DNA from: Botryllus schlosseri
Lineage: Eukaryota; Chordata; Ascidiacea; Stolidobranchia; Styelidae
Length of the DNA: 22,879 bases
NCBI GenBank assembly: GCA_000444245.1
Contig: ATSW01007223.1
Span: 1 to 22,879 of the forward strand
Direction of reading: 5' to 3'
Shown: piece after piece, positions 10,101 to 16,931 of the stretch
Position numbering within the stretch: position 1 is the stretch's first letter
Layout: each line of letters begins with the position of its first letter
The notes under the pieces: generated by a model
Database searches by the model: none
Seen by the model: only the letters and a program-made list of their open reading frames with translations
Told to the model about the DNA's origin: nothing
Position numbers and translations under genes: made by a program

Positions 10101-13100
10101 CAAAGAGAGGAATTGTTCCAAGAACAACCGTATATTTTGGCATTTAATGGCTCGATATCATTAAATCGTTAAATCGTGCTAGCAATATGGCACCATTGTC
10201 ATATCGTCGCTGTGGAAGCAAAGTAGCTTATGCAATTGAATAGTGTATTCATATTGAAATGAACTCGAATATTTTCGGCTGGCACTCGTCAGGGGTAATC
10301 GCCAAAAACTAGTAGCAGAAGAATATGACTCAACATAATATGTTATGTCATATCGACTTGTCCATGAGAAAACCAATCCAGTCATACTTGGCGCATACTT
10401 GGCGTTTTGTGATGACATTATTGTCACGTCTCGGTGCCTACCTTGTCTCTAGAATTCCCTTTGCACCCCGCAGGGAACAGTGCGTGTTTTCCGTTTCTTC
10501 ACTGGACGACCCGCTACACGTGACCGAATTTAGGCGTCCGTAATTTGCTGATACCACCTGAAAATTGAAAAATTTGCAATTATGGAATTTCGAGAACACC
10601 TAAAAAAATGCACAATAGAAAAATATCTCCATTTTGCATTAAACCCGAATATTTCCGGCTGGCACTCGTCAGGGGTAATCGTCAGCAGCTAGTAGAGAAT
10701 TGGAAAAAACATTGCGTGCCAACAATCTCCACGAAGCTCTTCAAAACTAAACGAGGTCGATTTTTCAATATCCGGATAACTGTGTAAATGTTGGAGGTGC
10801 AAAACATCAATATACAATTGAATACTATATTCATTTAGAAATAAACCCGGCTATTTTCGACTGAAAATCGCCAAGGCTAATCCTTAGCAACCAGAAGAGC
10901 ATTAAAAATGAACATTGTATAATAATTCATTTCACTACTAGTTCGTGACGATTACCGCTGACGAGTATCAGCCGAAAATATTAGGGTTTATTTCTATACG
11001 AATATATTATTCACTCGACTAGTATAACTTTATATCTACAAAGAATACAATCTTAAACAATTGTTTCTTACTTCTATTACGTCGTTTCCGTGGCATCGCA
11101 GATTGATTCGATCTTCCTCGCACGCGGTTTCTGTAATCACCGGGAATCCCCCATATGATATGGATTCTGTGGGATCGTCCCACCAACCGTCTGCAAATTA
11201 GGGAGTATTTGTTAGAGCCGAATTGTACATTGAATGCACAAATATTCCTATGTAATTGATTTAAAGATACTCTTGGAGGTGCAGAACTTCATGCACAATT
11301 GAAAAATATATTGATCTTGAAATAAACTGTCAATCGTCAGGGGTAATCGTCATCAACTATAGTAGAGAGTTGAAAAGAACATTAGGATGAAACTGATATC
11401 GTAATTTGAAAGGTTTTCAGTTAGGAAGAGAAACACGAGTGTATCATCATCATTAATTTCCTATTTTACAAAAGACTCAAGCTCTCTAAATATCATAGCG
11501 GTAAAATTGGACTACTCCGGTATATCTGCAATGTCCATTTTTGGGCATCACGCCATGTTTGGAAACTATCAAGTGTCAGACAAAAAGATTTGGGTTTATT
11601 TCAATATGAATATATTGTCCAATTTAATATCGAAGTTCTATACCTCCAAGAAGCTCTTCAAATTTGCATTTTTACGTAAAACTGACATTTTAAATATGTG
11701 ACGGTTCATAAACATTGGAAAGTTATGACTGTATGTACCATATTTCAAATATTCGCTGAGTTAGCAAGATGTCGTAAGCTGGCGTGAAACTGTGCCGTAG
11801 CCCCGAGCCTTCGACCACCTTACATATATAACATATAGAGGTGACGTATATGTTTCGAGCACTATTGGCTGATGCTCGGGTGACTACGAACCAATGCGAA
11901 ACTGGATGCTTTGACATACGGACTTTTATTCGACACGTAAAATAGGCCACTTCTGAAGGTCGGGTATCTCCTGGAAAGCCAGATGTGCTATGCATACCAA
12001 TCGATCGAAAAGTATAAAAGCCTTATCGTGTTCCAGAGTGTAAACCTGTCTGTGAATTAAGTGCCCGAATACAGTTTAAACATCTCCACCGCAACTGTTT
12101 TAATCGATTCAAAATTAGATAAACCGGGCCTTCAACCAGGCAGGCCCATCGCCAGCGCCGGGTTATGCTACTTAAAGGGTTGAACACCACGAGGAGATAC
12201 CTTCAAATGACATTTTAATCGTCCAAATAAGGCCACGAATAATGTAGTAGCATAGCGCTGTGGCGTATCAAGGTTTGTTACTGACACTTTTCAGTGATTC
12301 CCCGTTGTTTTTATTAAGATCATTGTACCTATAATATACCACGTTAATATGCAATGTTCTTCTCAATTCTGTGCTAGTTGATGACGATTACCCATCATGA
12401 GTGTCAACCGGGACTTTTCGGGTTTATTTCAATATCGATATATTATTCAATTGCGTACTGAAGTTCTGTATCTCCAAGATTCTATTTAACGGCATTGTAG
12501 AACACATGGATTCGGGAAACCAGCGTAAGAGATCACACATTGTCGCCCTGTCACCAACCCCATAAACAAACCGACGATCACAAACAAGCAAGTGCGATTT
12601 ACATAGTCGTATGACCGGCCTTTCACAGCGCGGTGTATAATCGCATCAAAAACTCGCGCCCTTGCGAAAACGTAATTCGCCGTGAAGTTATCACAACGGA
12701 TGCTTCTTTACGACCTACATGCCGGATCGCATTTGCCGAGTTATCAGATGATCCCGCGTGAAATCAGGCCTTCCGCTAACGATTTTATTGCATTCTATAT
12801 AATCTGGGGTGGATTAGATTGACTATAGTTGCAAATCGACATATAACACATGTTGATTTCAAGACCGAGAATCGTCAATCACACACCCTTACAGTACTGC
12901 ACTTTTGAATCGTGACTACAGATATCACGCACGCCATTGTATATAAAAGGTTATGCTATAGCATGATAAAGAAACCCATGGAAACTCCTAGATATCTCTT
13001 CCCTGGAGGTAGAGAATTTCAATACACAATTGAATAATAAACTCCGATGTTTTCAGCTGACACTCGTGAGGAGTAATCGGCAGCAACCAGTAGAGATTTC

Positions 13101-15423
13101 AAAATAATGTTCAACATTCTATTCCATTCCAGCCTATTTCCATAAGTTTTTGGTGATTCACATTTCTACTTCAATAAGGCGCGTCAATGCGATGTTATAA
13201 CGGACCAGATCATTTCTGCGGGAGATGTAATGTTGCGTTTACAAGTGATTATTATTTGCGCTGTGTTTCTCCGAAAGGTATTCCGCGCAACGTAAAATCA
13301 GATTGTTATGAGTCTTTGTGTCAAATAACTGCGTTATTTACGGTACATCAGTTGATACTATGCCATTATTTCTATGAGCAAACGATCAACACGGGCCGAG
13401 ATTGCGCTAGGCTGCAATGTCGAATTCAGATGAGCAGACCACTCAAAAGTCAGTTTCCTCTCGAGGGAATGCTGACCTACAAAAGTCATCAAAACAAATT
13501 TTCCAAAAATGCATACGCCTCTGCATTCCGCGTCTGTAAACATGGATAGCTACGCCATCAGAAATACTTCGGAGGTATTTCGTATTAACATCGCTTACAA
13601 GACTAATAATTAGATAGCTATGTCTGCATTTTGCAGAACGTCAGGCGTTAAACTTAAGATGTCCCTACACGCTTTGATATTTCACAAATTCTAACCGGTA
13701 CATGTTTACTCCCGCGCTACCCGAGCTGTGCTTCACATCTTCGTAAGTGGCGGCAAACATAGCGTCGGTTTTATGGGAATATTTTCAAAGATTTTAGGAC
13801 TTGTAAACTAGAATCATGATGGTTTATTTGCCGTGTACCTCGCGTCGTGTAATCCATTAGGGAATGCGACCGGTCCCGATCGTTTCATGACGCTTTTACG
13901 ACCGATTTCGGGATGATTCATAAAAGGCGGAGCGTGTCAGGATGTAAGGGACTATTTCTAACAACGGATCAAGAGAATAGTGACTCGGTCAATACGTTTG
14001 TCGACCGCAAACAGATATTAAACATGTTTGGGTCATTTTACGATTATTGGGATACCATATGTAAAACAGTAGGGGTGCGTACGTACCTGGTACTGCTAAA
14101 TATGTAACGAAACATCTTTAAATCACCGGGTACAGTAACGCAAGTAAATATATTACTATTGGATAATATGTTTCATATCGAAATAAACCCGAATATTTTC
14201 GGCTGACAATCGTCAAGGGTAATCGTCAGCAACTAGTAGAAAATTGGAAAGGTCATTGTATACCAATATTTAATTTCAATACGAAGATAATATTCAATTG
14301 TATAATTTATAAGTTCTATACCTCCAAGACGCTCTTCAGATACATTAGTACCAACGAACATCAGTTTTCTGTACTCATCCTACAGTTATGACGTGAAAAT
14401 TCAACAATTGCACTTTCCCAGATTGTACATAAGTTTCTGCAGAATCGGAAAAATATTCAAGCCGATTCCCTGGATGCCCGATCCATGACTGGATCCACAG
14501 AACGTAATGAGACAGGTATGCATCGCCAGCACTAAATTATTCATCGCAACATCGCAGAACCATTACCATTACGCTGGATTATTTTAAAAATCAGACCGAG
14601 AGCATTGGCTCTGTCCGACTTAAACCGAAACGACCCACGACCCGTCACTATTCACTGCATCAGAATTTCCACTAGAAAAATTCTGATCACATAAGCAGCG
14701 GCCGATTTAAACAAATTTAAGTGTATTTTTCAAATCTTATTGTCACATACGCATGTTGGATAGGACTGAGCCAATTCGATTATCATAGTGATTCGATTCT
14801 AAATTGAATATTTGGCTTCGAATCGAGGTATTTATAATGTCACACGCTACAGCAGTATGAATGCCGCGGAAAATGCAAATATGGCGCCTTCAATGGGACC
14901 ACAAAGAATAGAACGCCCGTTCTACATCACATTAAAGATGATTTGGTGTTTTTTCTACCATACCAATGTCATCGTGCATTGTGGCAATGTTATGGGTTGA
15001 ACACGACTTCACAGTTACGTCATTTCCAACAAGGCGCGTGGCTTTGTAGTACAAGTTTCGTATGCTACGGTACTACCAATCGGGGTTTATAGCCTTCCAC
15101 AGTGGAAAATAGTATCCAGACTATGATTCTCGTAAATTAACTCTTCGAGGCGAGGAGCGTGCTATTTCAGTACCTGAAATATCCGTAGGTGGAATATTTT
15201 TACATGTAAACAGCTGATACAGTCAATGTTAAGAGATGATACGTATGCATGCAACATTGCAAAGTCACCAGTGTGATATTCTGATATTCTGATAATCTGC
15301 ATTATTTTGTGACGAATTTGAAAGGTTACGTGATGCAATCTTTTCACACCAACCTTGGCACTCCGTCGTCCGCAAGTTACTGCAGCCAGCCAGCAATAAG
15401 ATCCACGCAATTCCCCGGACCAT
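905..15423 (-). CDS. ADGRL: Latrophilin (adhesion GPCR L), N-terminal half, 8 exons; 3' part off the left edge
   Basis: This is a cell-surface adhesion G-protein-coupled receptor; in studied animals the lectin domain binds teneurins and the olfactomedin domain binds FLRT proteins. The joined exons are 15354-15423, 11072-11190, 10442-10557, 6611-6720, 5205-5467, 3084-3293, 2348-2666 and 905-1141, all read on the minus strand. They give residues 1-481: signal peptide about 1-20, rhamnose-binding-type lectin about 47-135 with eight cysteines, olfactomedin about 142-396, Thr-rich linker about 403-450, and the HRM from Cys453. Lectin, olfactomedin and HRM in this order is known only in latrophilins, and the spacing is close to that of the vertebrate proteins as I remember them. 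All introns start GT and end AG, with phases 1, 0, 2, 1, 0, 0, 1 and 1. The GAIN and seven-helix exons are not in the window. Family assignment is very secure; the first exon is the least certain part. Confidence 0.93.
1142..2347 (-). other. Intron 7 of the latrophilin gene
   Basis: This is a phase 1 intron of 1206 bases between the olfactomedin and linker exons. It contains one copy of the 3'-tail repeat (about 1300-1437). The rest is AT-rich and shows no further exon or element that I can support. Confidence 0.85.
1300..1437 (+). repeat. Dispersed 3'-tail repeat family C, copy 1
   Basis: The block CATCGCCTAGGCCCAGGT, then GTCGTTTCGACACCTTCC and CATTGTATCGCA, ending in an AT-rich simple tail with TTATTATTAAAC, recurs at 8475-8615 and inverted at 5488-5640. 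A fixed body with a variable AT-rich 3' tail is typical of a LINE or SINE 3' end. I cannot assign the clade. Confidence 0.65.
2348..2666 (-). CDS. ADGRL: Latrophilin exon 7: last third of the olfactomedin domain
   Basis: This exon encodes residues 297-402 plus one base of Val403. It contains KHTFIICGVLYSV (Cys315, the second disulfide cysteine), VDYSYNTN, and LAYNPRDQLIYSWD followed by VYYTLTF, matching the C-terminal blades of olfactomedin domains. In relatives the first motif reads NAF-CG and the second DYNP. Here the calcium-binding Asn and Asp are His and Ala. A possible N-glycosylation sequon (NAT, residue 366) is present. The acceptor is AAATTGCAG and the donor is GGAG|GTACAG. The split codon is completed by TG at the start of exon 8. 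Confidence 0.96.
2667..3083 (-). other. Intron 6 of the latrophilin gene
   Basis: This is a phase 0 intron of 417 bases inside the olfactomedin domain. The open frame crossing it on the minus strand includes the residues KYLEV by chance; it is not the lectin motif because its context and phase do not fit. Nothing else is seen. Confidence 0.85.
3084..3293 (-). CDS. ADGRL: Latrophilin exon 6: central third of the olfactomedin domain
   Basis: This exon encodes residues 227-296, exactly 70 codons in phase 0 at both ends. The stretch GGDISLAVDENGIWVTY followed by TISKINQDSLALE is the most conserved block of olfactomedin domains (DIDLAVDENGLWVIY and VSKLNP in relatives). The second Asp of the usual D-I-D, a calcium ligand in myocilin and latrophilin-3, is Ser here. 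The acceptor is TATTGCAG and the donor is GAG|GTGCGT. Because it is symmetric in phase 0, skipping this exon would keep the frame but remove the core of the propeller. Confidence 0.96.
4803..5020 (+). mobile_element. hAT-like transposon end with internal short tandem repeats
   Basis: It begins CAGTGTTGGG, like many hAT terminal repeats, followed by repeated GAGTCA/AAGTCA words (4818-4900), the usual sub-terminal pattern of non-autonomous hAT elements. Then come roughly 43-base imperfect units built on ATCATGT-TGAGGT-TGTT-GGACTATGTT (4920-5010). I do not see the opposite terminal repeat, so the element is truncated or interrupted. The 195-codon plus frame over this region is a by-product of the repeat. 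Confidence 0.45.
5030..5145 (+). repeat. CGATTAATCGG-type repeat, copy 1
   Basis: The block is rich in CGATTA and TAATCGG words, some in opposite orientation, as in a palindromic non-autonomous DNA transposon. Its right part (5100-5145) matches the reverse complement of the first 55 bases of the window. Confidence 0.55.
5205..5467 (-). CDS. ADGRL: Latrophilin exon 5: first third of the olfactomedin domain
   Basis: This exon encodes residues 139-226. It opens FQCPG, where vertebrate latrophilins have FVCPG; Cys142 is the expected partner of Cys315 in the domain's disulfide. Then follow WTKDPLQ, HEYTTWDDF, LPSR and NFVVYDRNLYYVK, a clear match to the family's WCKDPLQ, TEYASWEDY, LPNR and GFVVYDGAVFYNK. 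The acceptor is TTCCATTTCAG and the donor is AAG|GTGTGT, in phase 0. An inverted copy of the dispersed 3'-tail repeat ends about 20-30 bases upstream of the acceptor. Confidence 0.96.
5488..5640 (-). repeat. Dispersed 3'-tail repeat family C, copy 3 (inverted)
   Basis: On the minus strand it reads CATCGACTAGGCCCAGGT, then AGTCGTTTCGACGCATTCC and CATTGTATCGCAATCGTG, ending in TAATAATAATAATAAAC. The resemblance may extend to about 5720. The AT-rich tail ends within about 30 bases of the exon 5 acceptor in the same orientation as the gene, so the repeat supplies part of the 3' end of intron 4. Confidence 0.65.
5641..6610 (-). other. Remainder of intron 4
   Basis: Intron 4 spans 5468-6610 in phase 1. 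Apart from the tail repeat at its 3' end, I see no exon, RNA gene or repeat in this stretch. A 69-codon minus frame at 5927-6136 has no recognised domain. Confidence 0.75.
6611..6720 (-). CDS. ADGRL: Latrophilin exon 4: end of the lectin domain (DPC-GT-KYL motif)
   Basis: This exon encodes residues 103-138 plus one base of Met139. It reads CNNKTEC, then VFNDPCSGTRKYL and a final Cys135, matching the end of the latrophilin lectin domain (CNNRTQC, DPCPGTYKYLEV). The cysteines are 103, 109, 122 and 135, which complete the eight expected. The N-glycosylation sequon NKT in the CNN motif is conserved. After KYL the sequence TTTHRC departs from the usual EVQYDC, so the last strand is diverged. The acceptor is ATTTTCAG and the donor is TTCA|GTGAGT. 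Confidence 0.93.
6721..7950 (-). other. Intron 3, 3' portion, with an unexplained less AT-rich block
   Basis: Intron 3 runs 6721-10441 in phase 2. Positions about 7478-7950 are richer in CG than their surroundings. They hold a 62-codon minus frame (7478-7666, ending RFQKGGL) and a plus frame from 7869 (MGFGYKGRDYTELYG). Neither matches a family I know and no good splice pair was found. It may be old transposon coding debris or a conserved non-coding element. Confidence 0.35.
7955..8380 (+). repeat. Dispersed repeat family B, copy 2
   Basis: It starts at CAGACTTGGACAACTA, matching CAGACTTGGGCAACTA at 20205, and continues through AGGAGAACTGTATAGTG and several AATTCTAAT words. It appears to run straight into a second copy from about 8384. 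Confidence 0.6.
8384..8745 (+). repeat. Dispersed repeat family B, copy 3, split by a nested insertion
   Basis: The left part (GGACTGTATAGTGCGAAAC onwards) runs to about 8474. The family resumes at 8626 with GAACTGAATTTGATTTTTG-like sequence. The tail-type repeat at 8475-8615 sits between the two parts. Confidence 0.6.
8475..8615 (+). repeat. Dispersed 3'-tail repeat family C, copy 2, nested in family B
   Basis: It reads CATCGCCTAGGCCAAGGTGG, then TTCGACATCTTCCTGTC and CATTGTATCGCA, ending in an AT-rich (ATG)n tail. It is flanked by GAACTGAACT at 8465-8474 and 8616-8625, a likely 10-base target-site duplication. The host repeat is itself rich in GAACT, which weakens that reading a little. 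Confidence 0.65.
8746..10207 (-). other. Intron 3, 5' portion, mostly without recognised elements
   Basis: A short ATC microsatellite lies at 9434-9447, and 9491-9540 resembles the right end of the fold-back family (a TATTGAAGTTCTGTAC-like end). Otherwise I see no exon or element. Plus frames at 8641-8907 and 8900-9106 show no known domain. Confidence 0.6.
10208..10320 (+). mobile_element. Fold-back element family A, left arm only
   Basis: It carries the family core TTGAATAGTGTATTCATATTG, then CGAATATTTTCGGCTGGCAC and TCGTCAGGGGTAATCG, up to ACTAGTAG. The right arm is missing. It lies in intron 3, about 120 bases beyond the exon 3 donor. It shares GGCTGGCAC with the copy at 10609, where the other copies mostly have GGCTGACA, which suggests the two are closely related. 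Confidence 0.75.
10442..10557 (-). CDS. ADGRL: Latrophilin exon 3: middle of the lectin domain with the ANYGR motif
   Basis: This exon encodes residues 64-101 and two bases of codon 102. It begins VVSANYGR, carrying the ANYGR signature of the rhamnose-binding lectin fold, and contributes cysteines 77 and 90. The acceptor is ATTTTCAG and the donor is AAG|GTAGGC. The exon ends ACA AG, and the G opening exon 4 completes Arg102, rebuilding the conserved R-C-N-N motif across the junction. The loop between the two cysteines is rich in Ser, Glu and Thr and differs from the vertebrate loop. Fold-back repeats lie close by in both flanking introns. Confidence 0.93.
10609..10715 (+). mobile_element. Fold-back element family A, left arm only
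   Basis: It carries AAACCCGAATATTTCCGGCT, GGCACTCGTCAGGGGTAATC and AGCTAGTAGAGAATTGG. It lies in intron 2, about 50 bases upstream of the exon 3 acceptor in gene orientation. Confidence 0.75.
10791..11043 (+). mobile_element. Fold-back element family A, complete two-arm copy
   Basis: The left arm starts TTGGAGGTGCAAAACATCAA and the right arm (from about 10940) is its reverse complement in pattern: GACGATTACCGCTGACGAG, CAGCCGAAAATATTAGGG, then an AT-rich end. The arms are about 100 bases and separated by a short spacer, so the copy could fold into one long hairpin. It lies in intron 2 and ends about 28 bases from the exon 2 donor. It has no coding capacity. Confidence 0.8.
11072..11190 (-). 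CDS. ADGRL: Latrophilin exon 2: first part of the rhamnose-binding-type lectin domain
   Basis: This exon encodes residues 24-63. The stretch ETACEEDRINLRC (cysteines 47 and 56) matches the opening of the latrophilin lectin domain, where vertebrate proteins read ELACEGYPIELRC, and it is followed by DVIE where they have DVIM. The acceptor is a pyrimidine-rich tract ending TTTGCAG and the donor is GAA|GTAAGA. The exon ends in phase 0, so the next residues are VVSANYGR from exon 3. An acidic, Trp-rich stretch (GWWDDPTES) lies between the signal peptide and the domain. I do not know a function for it. Confidence 0.92.
11266..11662 (+). mobile_element. Fold-back element family A, complete copy with longer spacer
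   Basis: The left arm (11271-11385) has CTTGGAGGTGCAGAACTTCA and GTCAGGGGTAATCGTCA. The right arm (about 11565-11662) has GGGTTTATTTCAATATGAAT and TATACCTCCAAGAAGCTC. About 180 bases of spacer differ from the other copies. It lies in intron 1. Confidence 0.75.
11765..12115 (+). mobile_element. Possible solo LTR-type fossil
   Basis: This single-copy block has less AT-rich sequence, a TATAAAAG box near 12014, and downstream of it a GAATACAG-type motif followed by a C-rich stretch, an arrangement like an LTR promoter with its R and U5 parts. There is no second copy in the window and no internal coding region next to it. The ends and the family are uncertain. Confidence 0.25.
12352..12484 (+). 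mobile_element. Fold-back element family A, right arm only
   Basis: It reads CAATGTTCTTCTCAATTCTG, then CTAGTTGATGACGATTACC and GGGTTTATTTCAATATC, ending at GTATCTCCAAGA. This is the reverse complement of the left-arm pattern. It lies in intron 1. Confidence 0.7.
12999..13113 (+). mobile_element. Fold-back element family A, left arm only
   Basis: It reads CCCTGGAGGTAGAGAATTTC, AATACACAATTGAATAATAA and CAGCTGACACTCGTGAGGAG. It is diverged by point changes. It lies in intron 1. Confidence 0.7.
14152..14340 (+). mobile_element. Fold-back element family A, two arms with a shortened right arm
   Basis: The left arm has AAACCCGAATATTTTCGGCT and GTCAAGGGTAATCGTCAGC. The right arm begins only at TTTCAATACGAAGATAATAT and ends ACCTCCAAGACGCTC, so its GTCAGCCGAAAA part is gone. 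It lies in intron 1. Confidence 0.75.
15354..15423 (-). CDS. ADGRL: Latrophilin exon 1: start codon and signal peptide
   Basis: This exon encodes residues 1-23 plus the first base of codon 24. The protein starts MVRGIAWILLLAG, a basic residue followed by a hydrophobic core, which is a typical secretory signal, and it ends with TTECQ. An in-frame TGA lies two codons before the ATG and the start context is good (G at -3, G at +4), so this ATG is the natural start. The donor is CAAG|GTTGGT. It leaves one base, which joins the two bases opening exon 2 to make Asp24 (G|AC). No homology search supports this exon. The case rests on the signal peptide, the upstream stop, the donor and the phase match. 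Another first exon further right remains possible. Confidence 0.68.
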
Positions 15424-15560
15424 TGCTCATTCGTGTATTACACAATTCCTTGGCACCGAACGAGTCTTCTCATTAACATCGATGGCTATCTCTCTATGCG
15501 GCGTCACGTAAACAGTTGAGTTAATATGGATTCTATATCTTATACGCTGCCAAAAGGATA
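15424..15560 (-). promoter_or_regulatory. ADGRL: Probable 5' untranslated region and possible core promoter of the latrophilin gene
   Basis: This is the DNA directly upstream of the start codon. On the minus strand it contains a TATAAG-like AT stretch (around 15533-15545), about 115 bases before the ATG, and a TACGTGACGC element near 15500-15509 that resembles a CRE half-site. Both are short and could occur by chance. No splice acceptor was chosen here, so an upstream non-coding exon with a distant promoter is equally possible. Confidence 0.2.
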
Positions 15561-15832
15561 GGTACGAATTATACGCTGCACCTGCTGCATTGACAAATGC
15601 TCCTCATCATTGACGACACAAATGCATATTGCATACACATAATCATATTCGGCAATAAGAATACTTGAGCTATATCTAAGCATGACTGCATGAATCTAAA
15701 CGCTAGCCTTTTCTTAGCTAACATGAGACAGGAAATTACAATAATTGGTCGTACTTTCGGTATCCCAACCTCGCGCGGAATTTCAAGTTGTAATTAATCG
15801 AACTATCATTTAAATATTTTACATTCGATCGT

Positions 15833-16021
15833 TGAAGAGCTTCCTGGAGGTGCAGAAGTTCAAAATGAAATTGAATAATATATTCGTACTGAAATAACAC
15901 GACTATTTTCGGCTGACAATCTTTGTAGTTCTCTGGTAGTTGCTTACGATTTCCCCTGACGAGTATCAGACAAAAATATTCGGGTTTACTTCAATATGAA
16001 TATGATATTGCTATTCAATTC
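15833..16021 (+). mobile_element. Fold-back element family A, compact two-arm copy
   Basis: It begins TGAAGAGCTTCCTGGAGGTG and turns over near 15925, then returns through CCCCTGACGAGTATCAG and CGGGTTTACTTCAATATGAA. It lies upstream of the latrophilin start codon, about 400 bases before it. Confidence 0.75.
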
Positions 16022-16173
16022 GCCCCTTTCAAAGAATTCTCCTGCTCAACTAATCAAACTGGCATCATGCCTCATGAACTGCAGTACTTGAGATGTGACC
16101 TCAAACTGATATACAAGTTTTCCTACGATGGGATAGTCGAAGGAATCTCAAACAGCATGTTGTAAAGTCTTCG

Positions 16174-16338
16174 TAGAGCTTCTTGGAGGTACAGACCTTC
16201 AATACACAATTGAATGGTATATTCATATTGAAATGCACACGAATATTCACGGCTGACACACTGACTATTTTTGCCCTCGACGAGTGTCAACCGAGAATAT
16301 TCGGGTATATATCAACATGACTGTACTATTCAATCATG
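16174..16338 (+). mobile_element. Fold-back element family A, compact two-arm copy
   Basis: It begins TAGAGCTTCTTGGAGGTACA and carries AATACACAATTGAATGG. The right arm has CGACGAGTGTCAACCGAGAA and CGGGTATATATCAACATG. Both arms are recognisable but shortened in the middle. Confidence 0.75.
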
Positions 16339-16422
16339 AAAAGTCATTTGAAGCCCGAGCAATTCTACTGCCAATTCTACTGCCAAGGAAGCATCGGAAA
16401 TTTTCTGCATTGGCGGCCACAG

Positions 16423-16521
16423 AATCGATCTGTATTTCCCGAAGAAAAAATGGACGATTACGAGAGATTGAGCAAAACGCTTCTATCACCTCGGGTCGCG
16501 GCTGTAATCCGGAAACTCTGA
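16423..16521 (+). other. Weak candidate coding segment, unknown
   Basis: After a possible acceptor (TTGGCGGCCACAG) an open frame reads FPEEKMDDYERLSKTLLSPR and continues to a stop at 16519-16521. It has a protein-like amphipathic composition and a good start context at the internal Met (16450). No family is recognised and no partner exon was found. It may be chance. Confidence 0.15.
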
Positions 16522-16720
16522 AACCAATTTATGTGCAATAATAGTTCGATCTCGTCCGATTCTGCGCGTGTAAGTGACTGAAGTCGTTTGATTTTTGAGT
16601 AAATGACAAGTGTAATCACTTGCTCTACAATTAACGATCGTCATAGAAAATGCTATAACAATATAACAGCAACCTATCGTAAATATAATCGATTCACAAT
16701 GTTTATGATTATGATTATCA

Positions 16721-16931
16721 GGGAGAACTTTAATATACTATTGAATGGTATATTATTACTGAAATAAATCCGAATATTTTCGGCCGACACTCGTCAGGGG
16801 TAATCGTCAGCAACTAGTAGAGAATAGGAAAGAACATTATATATCCACCTACAATATTCGCGTTCATTTCAATATCAATATACCATTCAATTATATATGG
16901 AAGTTCTGTAACCCCAAAATGCTCTTCAAGG
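16721..16931 (+). mobile_element. Fold-back element family A, two-arm copy
   Basis: The left arm has CGAATATTTTCGGCCGACAC and TCGTCAGGGGTAATCGTCAG. The right arm is reduced to CATTTCAATATCAATATACC and GGAAGTTCTGTAACCCC. It sits in the upstream region. Confidence 0.75.

Larger units (their letters stand above)
11191..15353 (-). other. Intron 1 of the latrophilin gene
   Basis: This is a phase 1 intron of 4163 bases, the usual place for regulatory DNA. It holds four fold-back copies (11266, 12352, 12999, 14152) and a possible LTR-type fossil (about 11765-12115). The 120-codon plus frame at 13187-13549 has several cysteines but no known zinc-finger or other spacing, and I do not call it a gene. 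Elsewhere nothing is recognised. Confidence 0.6.

Noticed and set aside
13187-13549. 120-codon cysteine-containing plus-strand frame
   Set aside because: The cysteine spacing fits no zinc finger or secreted domain I know, it lies in intron 1 and no splice partners were found.
16366-16390. Two tandem copies of a 12-base CAATTCTACTGC unit
   Set aside because: Only two units; a minor local duplication rather than an array.
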